Assembly: GCA_963739985.1 (NCBI GenBank) | Contig: CAVUCE010000007.1 | Coordinates: 124,001-188,000, forward strand | Source of the DNA: CAVUCE01 sp963739985 | Lineage (GTDB): Bacteria; Bacteroidota; Ignavibacteria; Ignavibacteriales; Ignavibacteriaceae | Direction: 5' to 3' | DNA length: 64,000 nucleotides | Shown here: in pieces, positions 1 through 8,743 of the stretch | Position numbering within the stretch: position 1 is the stretch's first letter | Layout: the number at the start of each line of letters is the position of its first letter | Notes under the pieces: generated by a model | What the model saw: the letters and a program-made list of their open reading frames with translations, nothing else | What the model was told of the DNA's origin: nothing | Database searches by the model: none | Program-made: the position numbers and the translations under genes

Positions 1-1
1 T

Positions 2-898
2 TATTTAAAAATTTCCGAAGGTTGTGATCATCCTTGTTCTTTTTGCGCTATTCCTTTAATGCGAGGAAAACATCATTCAAAGCCGATCGAGGATTTAGTA
101 AAAGAAGCTGAATTCCTGGCAAAAAATAATACAAAAGAACTGGTTGTAATTGCTCAGGATACAACTGATTATGGAAAAGATTTATACGGCAAACATGCAC
201 TTGCAGATTTATTAAATAAATTAAGTGAAGTTGAGGGAATTGAATGGATAAGACTTATGTACGCGTATCCTTCAAAATTTCCAGATGAAGTTATTAACGT
301 TTTGGCTAACAATCCTAAAGTGTGTAAATATTTAGATATACCATTGCAGCATATTTCCGATGATGTTTTACGTTCGATGCGCAGAGGTGTTACAGGTAAA
401 AGGACTCGAGAACTTTTATATAAATTGAGGAAAAGAATACCGGATTTAACAATTAGGACAACTTTTATTGTTGGATATCCAAATGAAACCGAGGAAAATT
501 TTAAAGAGCTTTGTGAATTTGTAAAAGATGTGAAATTTGACAGGTTCGGTGTATTTACATTTTCTGTCGAAGAAAATACTACTAGCTTTATACTCGGTGA
601 TTCGGTTTCTGAAGAAGTGAAACAAAAACGAAAAGAAATTTTAATGAATATTCAGAAAGATATTTCTTTAGAAATTAATTCGGGTTTTATCGGGAAAAAA
701 TTAAATGTTTTGATAGAAAGAATTGAAGGTGATTTTTATATCGGGCGATCATACAGAGATGCGCCTGAAGTTGATGGTGAAATTTTGATTCTGCGGGAAG
801 GTAATAAAATTAATCCCGGAGATTTTTATACCGTAGAAATTTATGATTATGATGAGTATGATCTTTACGCTAAAATCCCCAAATCGCTGAGGAGTTAG
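2..898 (+). CDS. rimO: Ribosomal protein S12 methylthiotransferase RimO, 5'-truncated by window edge
   Basis: Radical SAM enzyme that adds a methylthio group to an aspartate of ribosomal protein S12. The reading frame is open from base 2 of the window, and the [4Fe-4S]-binding motif CDHPCSFC is read at about bases 23-46, upstream of the first in-window ATG at 59. The true start therefore lies outside the window and the ATG at 59 is internal. Downstream are the radical SAM barrel (YLDIPLQH, TFIVGYPNET) and a C-terminal TRAM domain with GRSYRDAPEVDG, which favours RimO over MiaB. The next gene starts 2 bases after the stop and its Shine-Dalgarno lies inside the end of this gene, suggesting co-transcription. 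Confidence 0.93.
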   Translation, partial: YLKISEGCDHPCSFCAIPLMRGKHHSKPIEDLVKEAEFLAKNNTKELVVIAQDTTDYGKDLYGKHALADLLNKLSEVEGIEWIRLMYAYPSKFPDEVINVLANNPKVCKYLDIPLQHISDDVLRSMRRGVTGKRTRELLYKLRKRIPDLTIRTTFIVGYPNETEENFKELCEFVKDVKFDRFGVFTFSVEENTTSFILGDSVSEEVKQKRKEILMNIQKDISLEINSGFIGKKLNVLIERIEGDFYIGRSYRDAPEVDGEILILREGNKINPGDFYTVEIYDYDEYDLYAKIPKSLRS

Positions 899-900
899 TT

Positions 901-2187
901 ATGAAAACAAAGTACATAATCTTGTTTCTTCTATTCGCCAGTTTTGCTCTTAAGGCGCAAGTAGAAAATGCCGATAACAGTGCAAATGAAGTTCTCGGTC
1001 CGAAATTTTTTGAAGAATTTCTAAATTTTGATGCAAAGAAACCAAATACAACTAGACTCGATATCTTTCTGCAAGTTCCTTATAGTTCGGTTCAATTTAT
1101 AAAAGGAGAAAATTCTTTTACCGGGAAATATACGGTAACGGTTTCAGTGTTAAATGGAGATGAAGATAAACTTATCGTTGAAAAAACATGGAACGAAAGT
1201 CTGGAAGCTAAAGAGTTTCCGCAAACAACTTCTAAGAAAAATTATAATTTGACAATGCGATCTTTTTATCTTCAACCCGGGAAGTATTTAATTAGAACTT
1301 CTGTGGAAGACAGAGAATCTAAAAAAGCATATACAACTAAAATGCACGTTACGGTTCGTGATTTTTCTTCAAACTTATCTGCTAGCGATATTATGCTAAT
1401 TGCTCAGCGTAATATTGTAAACGGAGTAAGTAAAATTGTTCCGAACATTTCAAGAAACGTTGCCACTACCAAAAGCGGGCTCCCTTTTTTTTATGAAATT
1501 TATTCAACAAAACCTGAACAAGTAACAATTGATTATACAATTAGCGATAAAAAAAAGAACATGATTTTTCATAGTGTTGAAAGTAAGAGCTTAGATTCAG
1601 GTTCAACACAAATTTTTCATACAATTCGCGATAGCAGTTTTAGTCTTGGTGAGTATAACCTTAGTATCATAATTAAAAATAGTGCTGATGATATTGTTGC
1701 TAAGGTTGGAAAATCATTTTTCTCTCAATGGATCGGGGTTCCGTCTACAATTAGAGATATGGACAAAGCAATAGATCAATTAGTTTATATTGCCTCGCCT
1801 TCTGATATAGATAAAATTAAAGATGCGAAAACTAAAGAAGAGAAGATGAAGCTTTATTTGAAGTTTTGGAAATCTCAAGACCCAACTCCGAACACTGAAG
1901 ATAATCCGGTTTTTGATGAATACTATAGAAGAATATCATACGCTAACGCACACTTTTCTCACTACATCGAAGGTTGGCGATCAGATCAAGGAATGGTTTT
2001 TATCTTGCTCGGAGCTCCAAATTCAGTAGATAGACATCCTTTTGATATAGATGCTAAACCTTACGAAATTTGGCAATATTATGATCTGAATAGAAGTTTT
2101 ATTTTTGTCGATCAAACCGGTTTCGGAGATTATCATTTAATTACACCTTTAACCGGAGATTTATATCGTTTCAGATATAATAGATAA
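901..2187 (+). CDS. GWxTD domain-containing secreted protein
   Basis: Protein of 428 residues with a clear N-terminal signal peptide (hydrophobic stretch after MKTK, ending near KAQ). Its C-terminal third carries the GWxTD-type motif, here GWRSDQGMVFILLGAP, followed by an aromatic-rich IWQYYDLNRSFIFVDQTGFG stretch typical of that family. The rest looks like beta-rich extracytoplasmic sequence. GWxTD proteins are common in Ignavibacteria, Chlorobi and related phyla; their function is not established. The start ATG has a good ribosome site (GAGGAG about 7 bases upstream) overlapping the end of rimO. The motif variant has S in place of T, which is tolerated in the family as I recall it. Confidence 0.85.
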   Translation: MKTKYIILFLLFASFALKAQVENADNSANEVLGPKFFEEFLNFDAKKPNTTRLDIFLQVPYSSVQFIKGENSFTGKYTVTVSVLNGDEDKLIVEKTWNESLEAKEFPQTTSKKNYNLTMRSFYLQPGKYLIRTSVEDRESKKAYTTKMHVTVRDFSSNLSASDIMLIAQRNIVNGVSKIVPNISRNVATTKSGLPFFYEIYSTKPEQVTIDYTISDKKKNMIFHSVESKSLDSGSTQIFHTIRDSSFSLGEYNLSIIIKNSADDIVAKVGKSFFSQWIGVPSTIRDMDKAIDQLVYIASPSDIDKIKDAKTKEEKMKLYLKFWKSQDPTPNTEDNPVFDEYYRRISYANAHFSHYIEGWRSDQGMVFILLGAPNSVDRHPFDIDAKPYEIWQYYDLNRSFIFVDQTGFGDYHLITPLTGDLYRFRYNR

Positions 2188-2214
2188 TTTTTACATCAAA
2201 TTTTACATATTAAT

Positions 2215-3180
2215 ATGATTCTTACTGTAACACTTAATCCTCTTTTAGAGCGAAGATATAAATACAACTCAATTAAATTAAACACCGAAAACAGAAACGG
2301 TGAAGTTCAGTTTAATGCAGGCGGAAAAGGAATAAATGTTAGCCGCCAACTAAATCATCTTGGAATTGATAATCTTGCTTTCACTTTTACCGGTGGAGTT
2401 AACGGAAAAATTTTACGAGAAATACTTATAAAAGAAAATATTAAAATTACTGCAATTAAATCTTCCGGGGATACAAGAGACGCGGCTGTTATAATAGACG
2501 AATCACAAAAAAACATTACTACTTATTTTGCTAAAAATTCTTCAATTACAAAAACTGAAGTTGATGAATTCAATGAAAAATTAGAAAAGATGATTCAAAA
2601 CTGTGAAATAGTTGTACTTTCCGGAAGTTCACCTTGTGAAGAAACCGATTCAATTTTTCCATTAGCAATAGAAACAGCTAATAAGTTTGATAAAATTTCA
2701 CTATTGGATACTTACGGAAATCACCTGCAAAATTGTATAAATGCATCACCAACTATATTACACAATAATATTTCAGAATTGGAAAACTCATTAAATCTTG
2801 ATCTTAAATCCGAACAAAATAAAATCGATTTTTTGGATGAACTATACACTAAAGGAATAAAGCAGGCGTTTTTAACAAACGGTAAAGAAAATGCTTATGC
2901 TTCAAATTTTGATTATCATTTTGAAATTCAAAATCCTTCGGTTGAAATTATTGATGCTACAGGAAGCGGTGATAGTTTTGTTGCGGGAATAATTTACGGA
3001 TGGCATCATAACTTAACTTTTAATGAAAATGTCCAAATAGCATCTTCATTGGGCGCTGTCAACGCTTCGCAGTTCGATGTTTGTAATGTAAAACCGGAAG
3101 ATTTTGAAGAGCTAAAATCAAAAGTAATGATTTCTCCAATCGGTAAAAAAATGAAAACCCTTGATGTTACGCCGCGATAA
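2215..3180 (+). CDS. PfkB-family sugar-phosphate kinase (1-phosphofructokinase / tagatose-6-phosphate kinase type)
   Basis: Protein of 321 residues in the ribokinase/PfkB fold. It opens with TVTLNPLLERRY, matching the FruK/LacC subgroup N-terminus (usually NPALD), followed by the substrate-binding GGKGINVSRQL motif near residues 38-48. The ATP-binding and catalytic signature DATGSGDSFVAG is at about residues 247-258, with D253 as the likely general base. The subgroup phosphorylates fructose-1-phosphate or tagatose-6-phosphate; some members act as 6-phosphofructokinase 2, so the substrate is not settled. No PTS genes are nearby to argue for FruK. The gene overlaps the start of the downstream outer-membrane protein gene by about 17 bases, suggesting one transcript. 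Confidence 0.85.
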   Translation: MILTVTLNPLLERRYKYNSIKLNTENRNGEVQFNAGGKGINVSRQLNHLGIDNLAFTFTGGVNGKILREILIKENIKITAIKSSGDTRDAAVIIDESQKNITTYFAKNSSITKTEVDEFNEKLEKMIQNCEIVVLSGSSPCEETDSIFPLAIETANKFDKISLLDTYGNHLQNCINASPTILHNNISELENSLNLDLKSEQNKIDFLDELYTKGIKQAFLTNGKENAYASNFDYHFEIQNPSVEIIDATGSGDSFVAGIIYGWHHNLTFNENVQIASSLGAVNASQFDVCNVKPEDFEELKSKVMISPIGKKMKTLDVTPR

Positions 3181-4927
3181 AATTCTTGTTTTCTTATTCC
3201 TACTTTTACCAGAAATTCTTTCCGCTCAATCTATAACCACGATAAAAATTTCCGGAAATAATAATTTTAGTAAAGACGATATTCAAAACTGGGCAGATGT
3301 AAATACGGGAATGAAAATTTATCCCGGAATTATTGATTCGGTAAAATCCGGAATAGCTGAACATTTTGCGGAATACGGATATGTTAACGCAAACTTTGAC
3401 GGAACTAAATTAGATATCAACACAGATACAACAGACGTAACATTATTTATCAAAGTGAACGAAGGTGAACCGGCAGTTGTTCGAAAGGTTAATATCAGCG
3501 GGACAGATTCTCTTTTTACGGATAAGATTAATGAAATATTCAGCTTCTTAGAAAATCAAAACTTTAATAAATTTAATCTTGAAGAAGACATTTCAAGTTC
3601 TCTCACATTTTATGAGAATAATGGTTATCCTTTCGCAAAAATTATAATTAGTTCAATCGAATTTCAATATGATACCTTATCAGAAAAATCAACAGCTAGC
3701 ATAAATCTTAAAGTTGATGAAGGAACTTATAGCAAAATTGACAAGATTGAAATAATCGGAAATGATAAAACAGCAGATTATGTAATTTTGCGAGAATTGA
3801 GAATCGATGTCGGAGAAATTTATTCTCAAAATTTAATAGATGAGTTACCAAAAAGATTAAATAGGTTAAGATTTTTTGAACCTGTAGCTAAGCCTGAGTT
3901 TTTTATTAACTCTAAAAATAAAGGCGTATTGGTACTTCGAATAAAGGAAAAGCAAACTAATAATTTTGATGGAATTATCGGCTATATTCCGGGAACGGGA
4001 AATCAAAAAGGCTATTTAACAGGCTTGGTTAATGTAAGTCTTCGTAATCTATTCGGAACCGGCAGAGCAGCGGCTATCAGATGGCAACAATATGACAGAT
4101 TTTCACAAGATTTAGAACTTAAATACTTGGAGCCGTGGTTATTTGGTTATCCTTTTAACTTGAATGCAAGCTTATTTCAAAGAAAACAAGATAGTTCGTA
4201 TGTTCAAAGAAAATTAGAAGGCTCACTTGAATATCTTGCAACAGAAAGCATTTCCGCCTCCGTATTTATTTCTACTGAATCTGTGATCCCGACTGATAAT
4301 GGTAATAATGTATTTTCCGTTTTTAATTCCACTTCTGTTACAACCGGTATAAATTTAAAGATTGATACCAGAGATGATCCATATGCTCCAACAGAGGGAA
4401 TATTATTTATGAATTCATATTCCTATAGCAAAAAGAAGATAAATGGTCCTCCACAATTTCTTACCCCGGATGTTCAAAGAAATGTAAATTTCCAAAGAAT
4501 TACTCTCGATTTAAGCGGGTTTTATGAATTGTTTTCCAGACAAATTGTAGCATTAGGTGTTCATGGAAGAGAGCTGCGAGGTAACAATTTTGAAGTAAGT
4601 GATTTATATAAATTGGGTGGAGCAAATACTTTGCGAGGTTACACAGAAGAACAGTTCTTGGGTAATCGAATTTTTTGGTCTAACTTTGAATACAGACTTT
4701 TACTTCAAAAAAGAACTTATGGTTTTTTATTCTTCGATACCGGTTATTTTTTAAGAGATGCAGAACCTGATAAAAATATCGATAAGCAGGAAGGTTTTAG
4801 AATTGGTTATGGACTGGGATTAAATATTGAAACAAATTTAGGAGTATTAAGCGTTAGTTTTGCGTTGGCAAAAGGAGATTCATTCTCTGATGGTAAAATC
4901 CATTTTGGAATTGTTAACGAGTTCTAG
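3164..4927 (+). CDS. Omp85-superfamily outer membrane protein with POTRA domains (BamA/TamA-like)
   Basis: Protein of about 587 residues. It has a signal peptide (RRDKILVFLFLLLPEILSAQ), then roughly 240 residues resembling three POTRA repeats (ITTIKISGNNNFSKDDIQNW; VRKVNISGTDSLFTDKI; IDKIEIIGNDKTADYVILREL), and then an Omp85 beta-barrel. The barrel contains the conserved substrate-contacting motif GGANTLRGY at about residues 485-493. It is shorter than BamA, which has five POTRAs and about 800 residues, and fits a TamA-like or other Omp85 paralogue in outer-membrane protein insertion. An in-frame TTG at 3161 is the alternative start; I chose ATG 3164. Both lie inside the end of the preceding kinase gene, and no strong Shine-Dalgarno is visible. 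Confidence 0.87.
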   Translation: MLRRDKILVFLFLLLPEILSAQSITTIKISGNNNFSKDDIQNWADVNTGMKIYPGIIDSVKSGIAEHFAEYGYVNANFDGTKLDINTDTTDVTLFIKVNEGEPAVVRKVNISGTDSLFTDKINEIFSFLENQNFNKFNLEEDISSSLTFYENNGYPFAKIIISSIEFQYDTLSEKSTASINLKVDEGTYSKIDKIEIIGNDKTADYVILRELRIDVGEIYSQNLIDELPKRLNRLRFFEPVAKPEFFINSKNKGVLVLRIKEKQTNNFDGIIGYIPGTGNQKGYLTGLVNVSLRNLFGTGRAAAIRWQQYDRFSQDLELKYLEPWLFGYPFNLNASLFQRKQDSSYVQRKLEGSLEYLATESISASVFISTESVIPTDNGNNVFSVFNSTSVTTGINLKIDTRDDPYAPTEGILFMNSYSYSKKKINGPPQFLTPDVQRNVNFQRITLDLSGFYELFSRQIVALGVHGRELRGNNFEVSDLYKLGGANTLRGYTEEQFLGNRIFWSNFEYRLLLQKRTYGFLFFDTGYFLRDAEPDKNIDKQEGFRIGYGLGLNIETNLGVLSVSFALAKGDSFSDGKIHFGIVNEF

Positions 4928-4935
4928 CAAAATAA

Positions 4936-5763
4936 ATGAAATCATTTGTTAAAATAATTCGACCGTTAAATTGTTTTATAACTTTTATAGCGATTTTTGT
5001 GGGTGCTGTTTTTTGTTCAAAAGGAAGTTTAAATATTGGAATTATCGTATTAGCTTCTATTTCAGGCGCTTTAACTGCAGCCGCAGGTAACGTGATTAAT
5101 GATATTTTCGATTTAGAAATTGATAAAATTAATAGACCGGAAAGGCCATTGCCAAAAGGGAAAATTAGTAAAAATGAAGCTACAGTTTTTTACATTTTCT
5201 TAAATACTTTAGCACTGATTGGTTCATATATTATAAATTTGAATGCTTTTTTAACTGTTCTTTTTACAGTCATTTTACTCTTCGTTTATTCGTACAAACT
5301 AAAAAAAATTCCGCTTGTTGGTAATTTTATTGTTTCCTTTATGACAGGCTTAGCTTTCGTTTATGGAGGAATCGCGGTTCAAAATTATTCTTTGCCAATA
5401 ATACCCGCTTTGTTTGCAATATTAATAAATTTTGTGAGAGAAATTGTAAAAGATATAGAAGATATTGAAGGCGATTCAAAATCGGGAATTACTACTTTTC
5501 CTTTTAAATATGGAATTAAGTCTGCAAAGATTTTAGTCCTTTTTTTATCCATATTATTAATTCTTGCTACATTTTTTCCATTTGTGTTTAAGTTATATAA
5601 AATAGAGTACTTTGTTTTCGTAATGGCGGTAGTGAATCCAATTATGATATACGTAGTAAAATCTCTTTTTGAAAATTCATCTTTAAAAAACTTGAATAAG
5701 TTAAGTATTCTTCTAAAATTAAATATGGTACTTGGACTATTAGCAATCTATCTTGGTAAATGA
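4936..5763 (+). CDS. UbiA-family prenyltransferase (digeranylgeranylglycerylphosphate-synthase-like)
   Basis: Integral membrane protein of 275 residues with about eight or nine hydrophobic segments. The first prenyl-diphosphate/Mg-binding motif is NDIFDLEIDKINRPERP near residues 55-71, and the second Asp-rich motif is in the KDIEDIEGDSKSG segment. Both are hallmarks of UbiA intramembrane aromatic or glycerol prenyltransferases. The NRPxRPLPKG form and the short length resemble the subgroup annotated as geranylgeranylglycerol-phosphate geranylgeranyltransferase, also seen in bacteria of the FCB group. The substrate cannot be fixed from sequence, and a quinone or (bacterio)chlorophyll-type role is possible. 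The stop overlaps the rnhB start (ATGA). Confidence 0.85.
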   Translation: MKSFVKIIRPLNCFITFIAIFVGAVFCSKGSLNIGIIVLASISGALTAAAGNVINDIFDLEIDKINRPERPLPKGKISKNEATVFYIFLNTLALIGSYIINLNAFLTVLFTVILLFVYSYKLKKIPLVGNFIVSFMTGLAFVYGGIAVQNYSLPIIPALFAILINFVREIVKDIEDIEGDSKSGITTFPFKYGIKSAKILVLFLSILLILATFFPFVFKLYKIEYFVFVMAVVNPIMIYVVKSLFENSSLKNLNKLSILLKLNMVLGLLAIYLGK

Positions 5764-6380
5764 AAAAATTCGATAATTCATATCTAAGTGAAACAATAAA
5801 ATTAATTGCTGGTGTTGACGAAGTGGGAAGAGGACCGTTAGCGGGACCTGTTGTAAGCGCAGCAGTTATTTTTGATCCCGATACGGAAATAGAAGGCATT
5901 AACGATTCTAAAAAATTAAATGAAAAACGGAGGGAAGAGTTGTTTCCTCAAATTTTAGAAAAATCTCTTGCCTATTCTGTTTCAGTTATATCTCACGGAA
6001 AAATAGACAAAATAAATATTTTGCAAGCATCTTTACTTTCAATGTCTATTTCAATTAAAAGATTACAAACTCAACCCGATTTAATTCTAATTGACGGAAA
6101 TAAAATATTTAACTATGATGTTCCGAGATTGGCAATTGTTAAAGGCGATTCAAAATCATTTTGTATAGCTTCCGCATCAATTATAGCTAAGGTTATTCGT
6201 GATAGGATTATGAAGAGACTTGCAGTAAAATTTCCGGAATATGGTTGGGAGCAGAACAAAGGATATCCGACAAAAATGCACATTGAAGCTGTTCGAAAAT
6301 TTGGACCGTCGCCGCTACATAGAAAATCATTTTTGCGTAAAATATTATTTGAAACTAAGCAAACTGAATTTAATGTATAA
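5760..6380 (+). CDS. rnhB: Ribonuclease HII
   Basis: Protein of 206 residues that cleaves the RNA strand of RNA-DNA hybrids and removes misincorporated ribonucleotides. The catalytic DEVGRGPLAGPVV motif begins at D20-E21. The family's central aspartate is in LILIDGNK and another acidic region is in CIASASIIAKVIRDR. The C-terminal GYPTKMHIEAVRKFGPSPLHRKSF block is characteristic of type II enzymes. Length is normal for RNase HII. The ATG overlaps the UbiA gene stop by 4 bases (ATGA), and yraN follows 17 bases downstream. An rnhB-yraN order is common in many bacteria and supports both calls. Confidence 0.96.
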   Translation: MKKFDNSYLSETIKLIAGVDEVGRGPLAGPVVSAAVIFDPDTEIEGINDSKKLNEKRREELFPQILEKSLAYSVSVISHGKIDKINILQASLLSMSISIKRLQTQPDLILIDGNKIFNYDVPRLAIVKGDSKSFCIASASIIAKVIRDRIMKRLAVKFPEYGWEQNKGYPTKMHIEAVRKFGPSPLHRKSFLRKILFETKQTEFNV

Positions 6381-6397
6381 AACAACCGGAGAATAAT

Positions 6398-6766
6398 TTG
6401 AGTATTTCTTCATCCGAATTTGGTAAGGAAGGGGAAGAAATTGCAGCAAACTTATTAAAAGAAAAAGGCTTTAAAATACTCGAGCGTAATTATCGTTACG
6501 GAAAAGGTGAACTGGACATAATCGCTCTTGATAATTCAACAAAAGAAACAGTTTTTGTTGAAGTGAAAGCCAGAAAAAATCTTGAATATGGCGATCCCGT
6601 CTATGCAATAACACCAAATAAAGTTAAACAAATTAAAAAAATTGCCGAGCTATATTTGTTCGATAAAGAATTAAATGAAGTTGATTGCCGGTTTGATGTT
6701 ATTACAATACTTTTTAGATCAAAGAGAAAACCGGAAATAGTTCATTATGAAAATGCATTTGACTAA
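6398..6766 (+). CDS. yraN: YraN family protein (UPF0102, endonuclease-like fold)
   Basis: Small protein of 122 residues starting at a TTG codon preceded by CCGGAG about 6 bases upstream. The family hallmarks are present: GKEGEEIAANLLKEKGFKILERNYR at the N-terminus, then GELDIIALD and VFVEVKARK. Together these give the E...D...ExK arrangement of the PD-(D/E)xK nuclease-like fold. The exact cellular role of YraN proteins is not firmly known; a link to Holliday-junction or DNA processing has been suggested. The position directly after rnhB is typical. No in-frame ATG exists near the N-terminus, so the TTG start is well supported. Confidence 0.92.
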   Translation: MSISSSEFGKEGEEIAANLLKEKGFKILERNYRYGKGELDIIALDNSTKETVFVEVKARKNLEYGDPVYAITPNKVKQIKKIAELYLFDKELNEVDCRFDVITILFRSKRKPEIVHYENAFD

Positions 6767-6843
6767 TTTCAAATAAGAGTTAGCAATTTTTAATTCAAAT
6801 TTATTATGTTTGCATTGATCGGATCACTTAAATATCTTTTCAA

Positions 6844-7356
6844 ATGAAGTTTATTGAATCATACATTAAAATTATTGACAGACTTAATACGCAACTAGGA
6901 AAAGCAATATCCTGGCTAACGCTTGTACTAATGCTCATTGTTTGTTATGATGTTTTTACAAGATACGCTCTAAAAGAAAGCAGCGTTGCACTTCAAGAAT
7001 TGGAATGGCATTTGTTTGCGATTATATTTTTGATGGCTGCCGCTTACACTTTAATTGTAGATGATCATGTGCGGGTTGATGTAATTTACACTACTCTTTC
7101 AGAAAGAAAACAAGCCTGGATAAACCTAATAGGAAGTTTAATCTTTTTAATTCCGTTTTGCATAGTTGTAATTATTTCAACAAAAAATTTCGTTTCACTT
7201 TCGTTTATGATGCGCGAAACTTCTCCCGATGCCGGAGGTTTGCCTGCAAGATATATTATTAAAGGAATGATTCCCGTATCGTTTGTATTCTTGCTTCTCC
7301 AAGGAATAGCTCTCGCATTCAAATCAATTATAACAATTAAAACTAAAGATCAATAA
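6844..7356 (+). CDS. dctQ: TRAP transporter small permease subunit (DctQ family)
   Basis: Membrane protein of 170 residues with four predicted transmembrane helices (around residues 18-36, 52-72, 92-112 and 136-156). It matches the DctQ family, with the conserved region QELEWHLFAIIFLMAAAYTLIVDDHVRVDV. DctQ pairs with the large permease DctM to form the membrane part of tripartite ATP-independent periplasmic transporters, which use an ion gradient to import organic acids. dctM starts 18 bases downstream and is surely co-transcribed. The matching binding protein lies on the opposite strand beyond dctM. Confidence 0.92.
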   Translation: MKFIESYIKIIDRLNTQLGKAISWLTLVLMLIVCYDVFTRYALKESSVALQELEWHLFAIIFLMAAAYTLIVDDHVRVDVIYTTLSERKQAWINLIGSLIFLIPFCIVVIISTKNFVSLSFMMRETSPDAGGLPARYIIKGMIPVSFVFLLLQGIALAFKSIITIKTKDQ

Positions 7357-7374
7357 TTTCCCGAATCGAATAAA

Positions 7375-8691
7375 ATGGATTTTCTACCAATTTTGTTTTT
7401 TCTAGTTGTCCTAGTCCTTCTTTTAATGGGATTCCCGGTTGCATTTACTTTAGGAGGAGCTTCTGTAATATTTGGTTTATTCACGTTTGGTTTGAATTTT
7501 TTCAATTTACTTCCTTTACGAATCTGGGGAATAATGTCTAACTATGTTCTGATCGCAGTTCCCCTTTTTATTTTTATGGGAGTTATGCTTGAAAAATCCG
7601 GAATTGCAGAAGAACTTTTGGAAACAATGGCTTTACTTTTTGGGAAACTTCGCGGCGGTTTGGCGATTTCTGTTTTAGTTGTAGGTGCTATGTTAGGTGC
7701 CTCAACGGGTATTGTTGGTGCTTCAGTTGTAACAATGGGCGTTTTAAGTTTACCTGTGATGTTGAAGCGTGGTTATAACCCCAAAGCTGCTAGCGGTATT
7801 ATAATGGCTTCCGGAACTTTGGGGCAAATTATTCCTCCTAGTATTATCTTAGTACTTCTCGGAAGTGTTTTAGAAGTTCCTGTTGGCGACCTTTTTGTAG
7901 GCGCCATAATCCCGGGGTTAATTCTTGTTTCGCTATATTTTTTCTGGATTGTGATTTTAACTTTTATTCGTCCCAAATCAGTCCCGGCAATGCCTCAATC
8001 GGAGTTAGATAAATTTAAAGGTATGGCGAAATTGAAACGTGTCATAAATGCGTTTTTACTACCTTTTATTTTAGTGCTTGCTGTGCTGGGATCAATCTTT
8101 GCCGGAATTGCATCTCCCACTGAGGCAGCAGCTGTTGGAGCATTTGGCGCTACAGTTTTAACAATTTTAAGGAAAAGGTTTACTGTCGAAATACTAAAAT
8201 CTGTTATGTTAAAGACAACTACTTTAACAAGCATGGCTTTTATGATCCTGGTTGGCGCTGCCGCATTTGGATTAGTTTTTAGAGGAATGCACGGAGATAC
8301 TTATTTAGCGAATCTAATACTTTCTTCAAATCTTTCCCCGATGCATTTTTTAGCAATTGTGATGATTATAGTTTTTATCTGCGGATTTTTTATAGATTTT
8401 ATCGAAATTACATTTATAATTGTTCCTGTTGTAGCACCGATATTTATTCATCTGCATATAGATCTACTTTGGATCGGAATTCTGATTGCGATGAATCTTC
8501 AAACTTCTTTTCTTACACCTCCGTTTGGATTTTCAATTTTTTACCTAAAAGGAGTTGCTCCTAAAGAAGTTACAACATCGCACCTATATCGTGGAATTAT
8601 TCCCTACGTAGTTCTTCAACTAATAGCATTATCGTTAGTCATATTTTTCCCACAATTAGCTTTATGGCTGCCAAAAGTGATTGGAAAGTAA
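7375..8691 (+). CDS. dctM: TRAP transporter large permease subunit (DctM family)
   Basis: Hydrophobic protein of 438 residues with about 12 transmembrane segments, the usual length for DctM. Recognisable family sequences include the N-terminal LLMGFPVAFTLGGASVIFG, the GASTGIVGASVVTMG loop, IMASGTLGQIIPPSIILVLLGSV and the C-terminal NLQTSFLTPPFGFSIFYLKGVAP. It is the ion-driven translocating subunit of a TRAP transporter and follows dctQ by 18 bases. The Leu-Thr-Pro-Pro-Phe-Gly motif near the C-terminus is highly conserved in the family. Its stop is 52 bases from the stop of the convergent dctP gene, and I see no strong terminator hairpin between them. Confidence 0.94.
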   Translation: MDFLPILFFLVVLVLLLMGFPVAFTLGGASVIFGLFTFGLNFFNLLPLRIWGIMSNYVLIAVPLFIFMGVMLEKSGIAEELLETMALLFGKLRGGLAISVLVVGAMLGASTGIVGASVVTMGVLSLPVMLKRGYNPKAASGIIMASGTLGQIIPPSIILVLLGSVLEVPVGDLFVGAIIPGLILVSLYFFWIVILTFIRPKSVPAMPQSELDKFKGMAKLKRVINAFLLPFILVLAVLGSIFAGIASPTEAAAVGAFGATVLTILRKRFTVEILKSVMLKTTTLTSMAFMILVGAAAFGLVFRGMHGDTYLANLILSSNLSPMHFLAIVMIIVFICGFFIDFIEITFIIVPVVAPIFIHLHIDLLWIGILIAMNLQTSFLTPPFGFSIFYLKGVAPKEVTTSHLYRGIIPYVVLQLIALSLVIFFPQLALWLPKVIGK

Positions 8692-8743
8692 TTTCAGCTT
8701 ACTATTTAATAGCAAAAATTCCGCTTATATCTTTTGATAATTA

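Noticed and set aside
59..898. Internal ATG at 59 as the start of rimO
   Set aside because: The essential CxxxCxxC cluster motif lies upstream in the same open frame, so the gene begins before the window.
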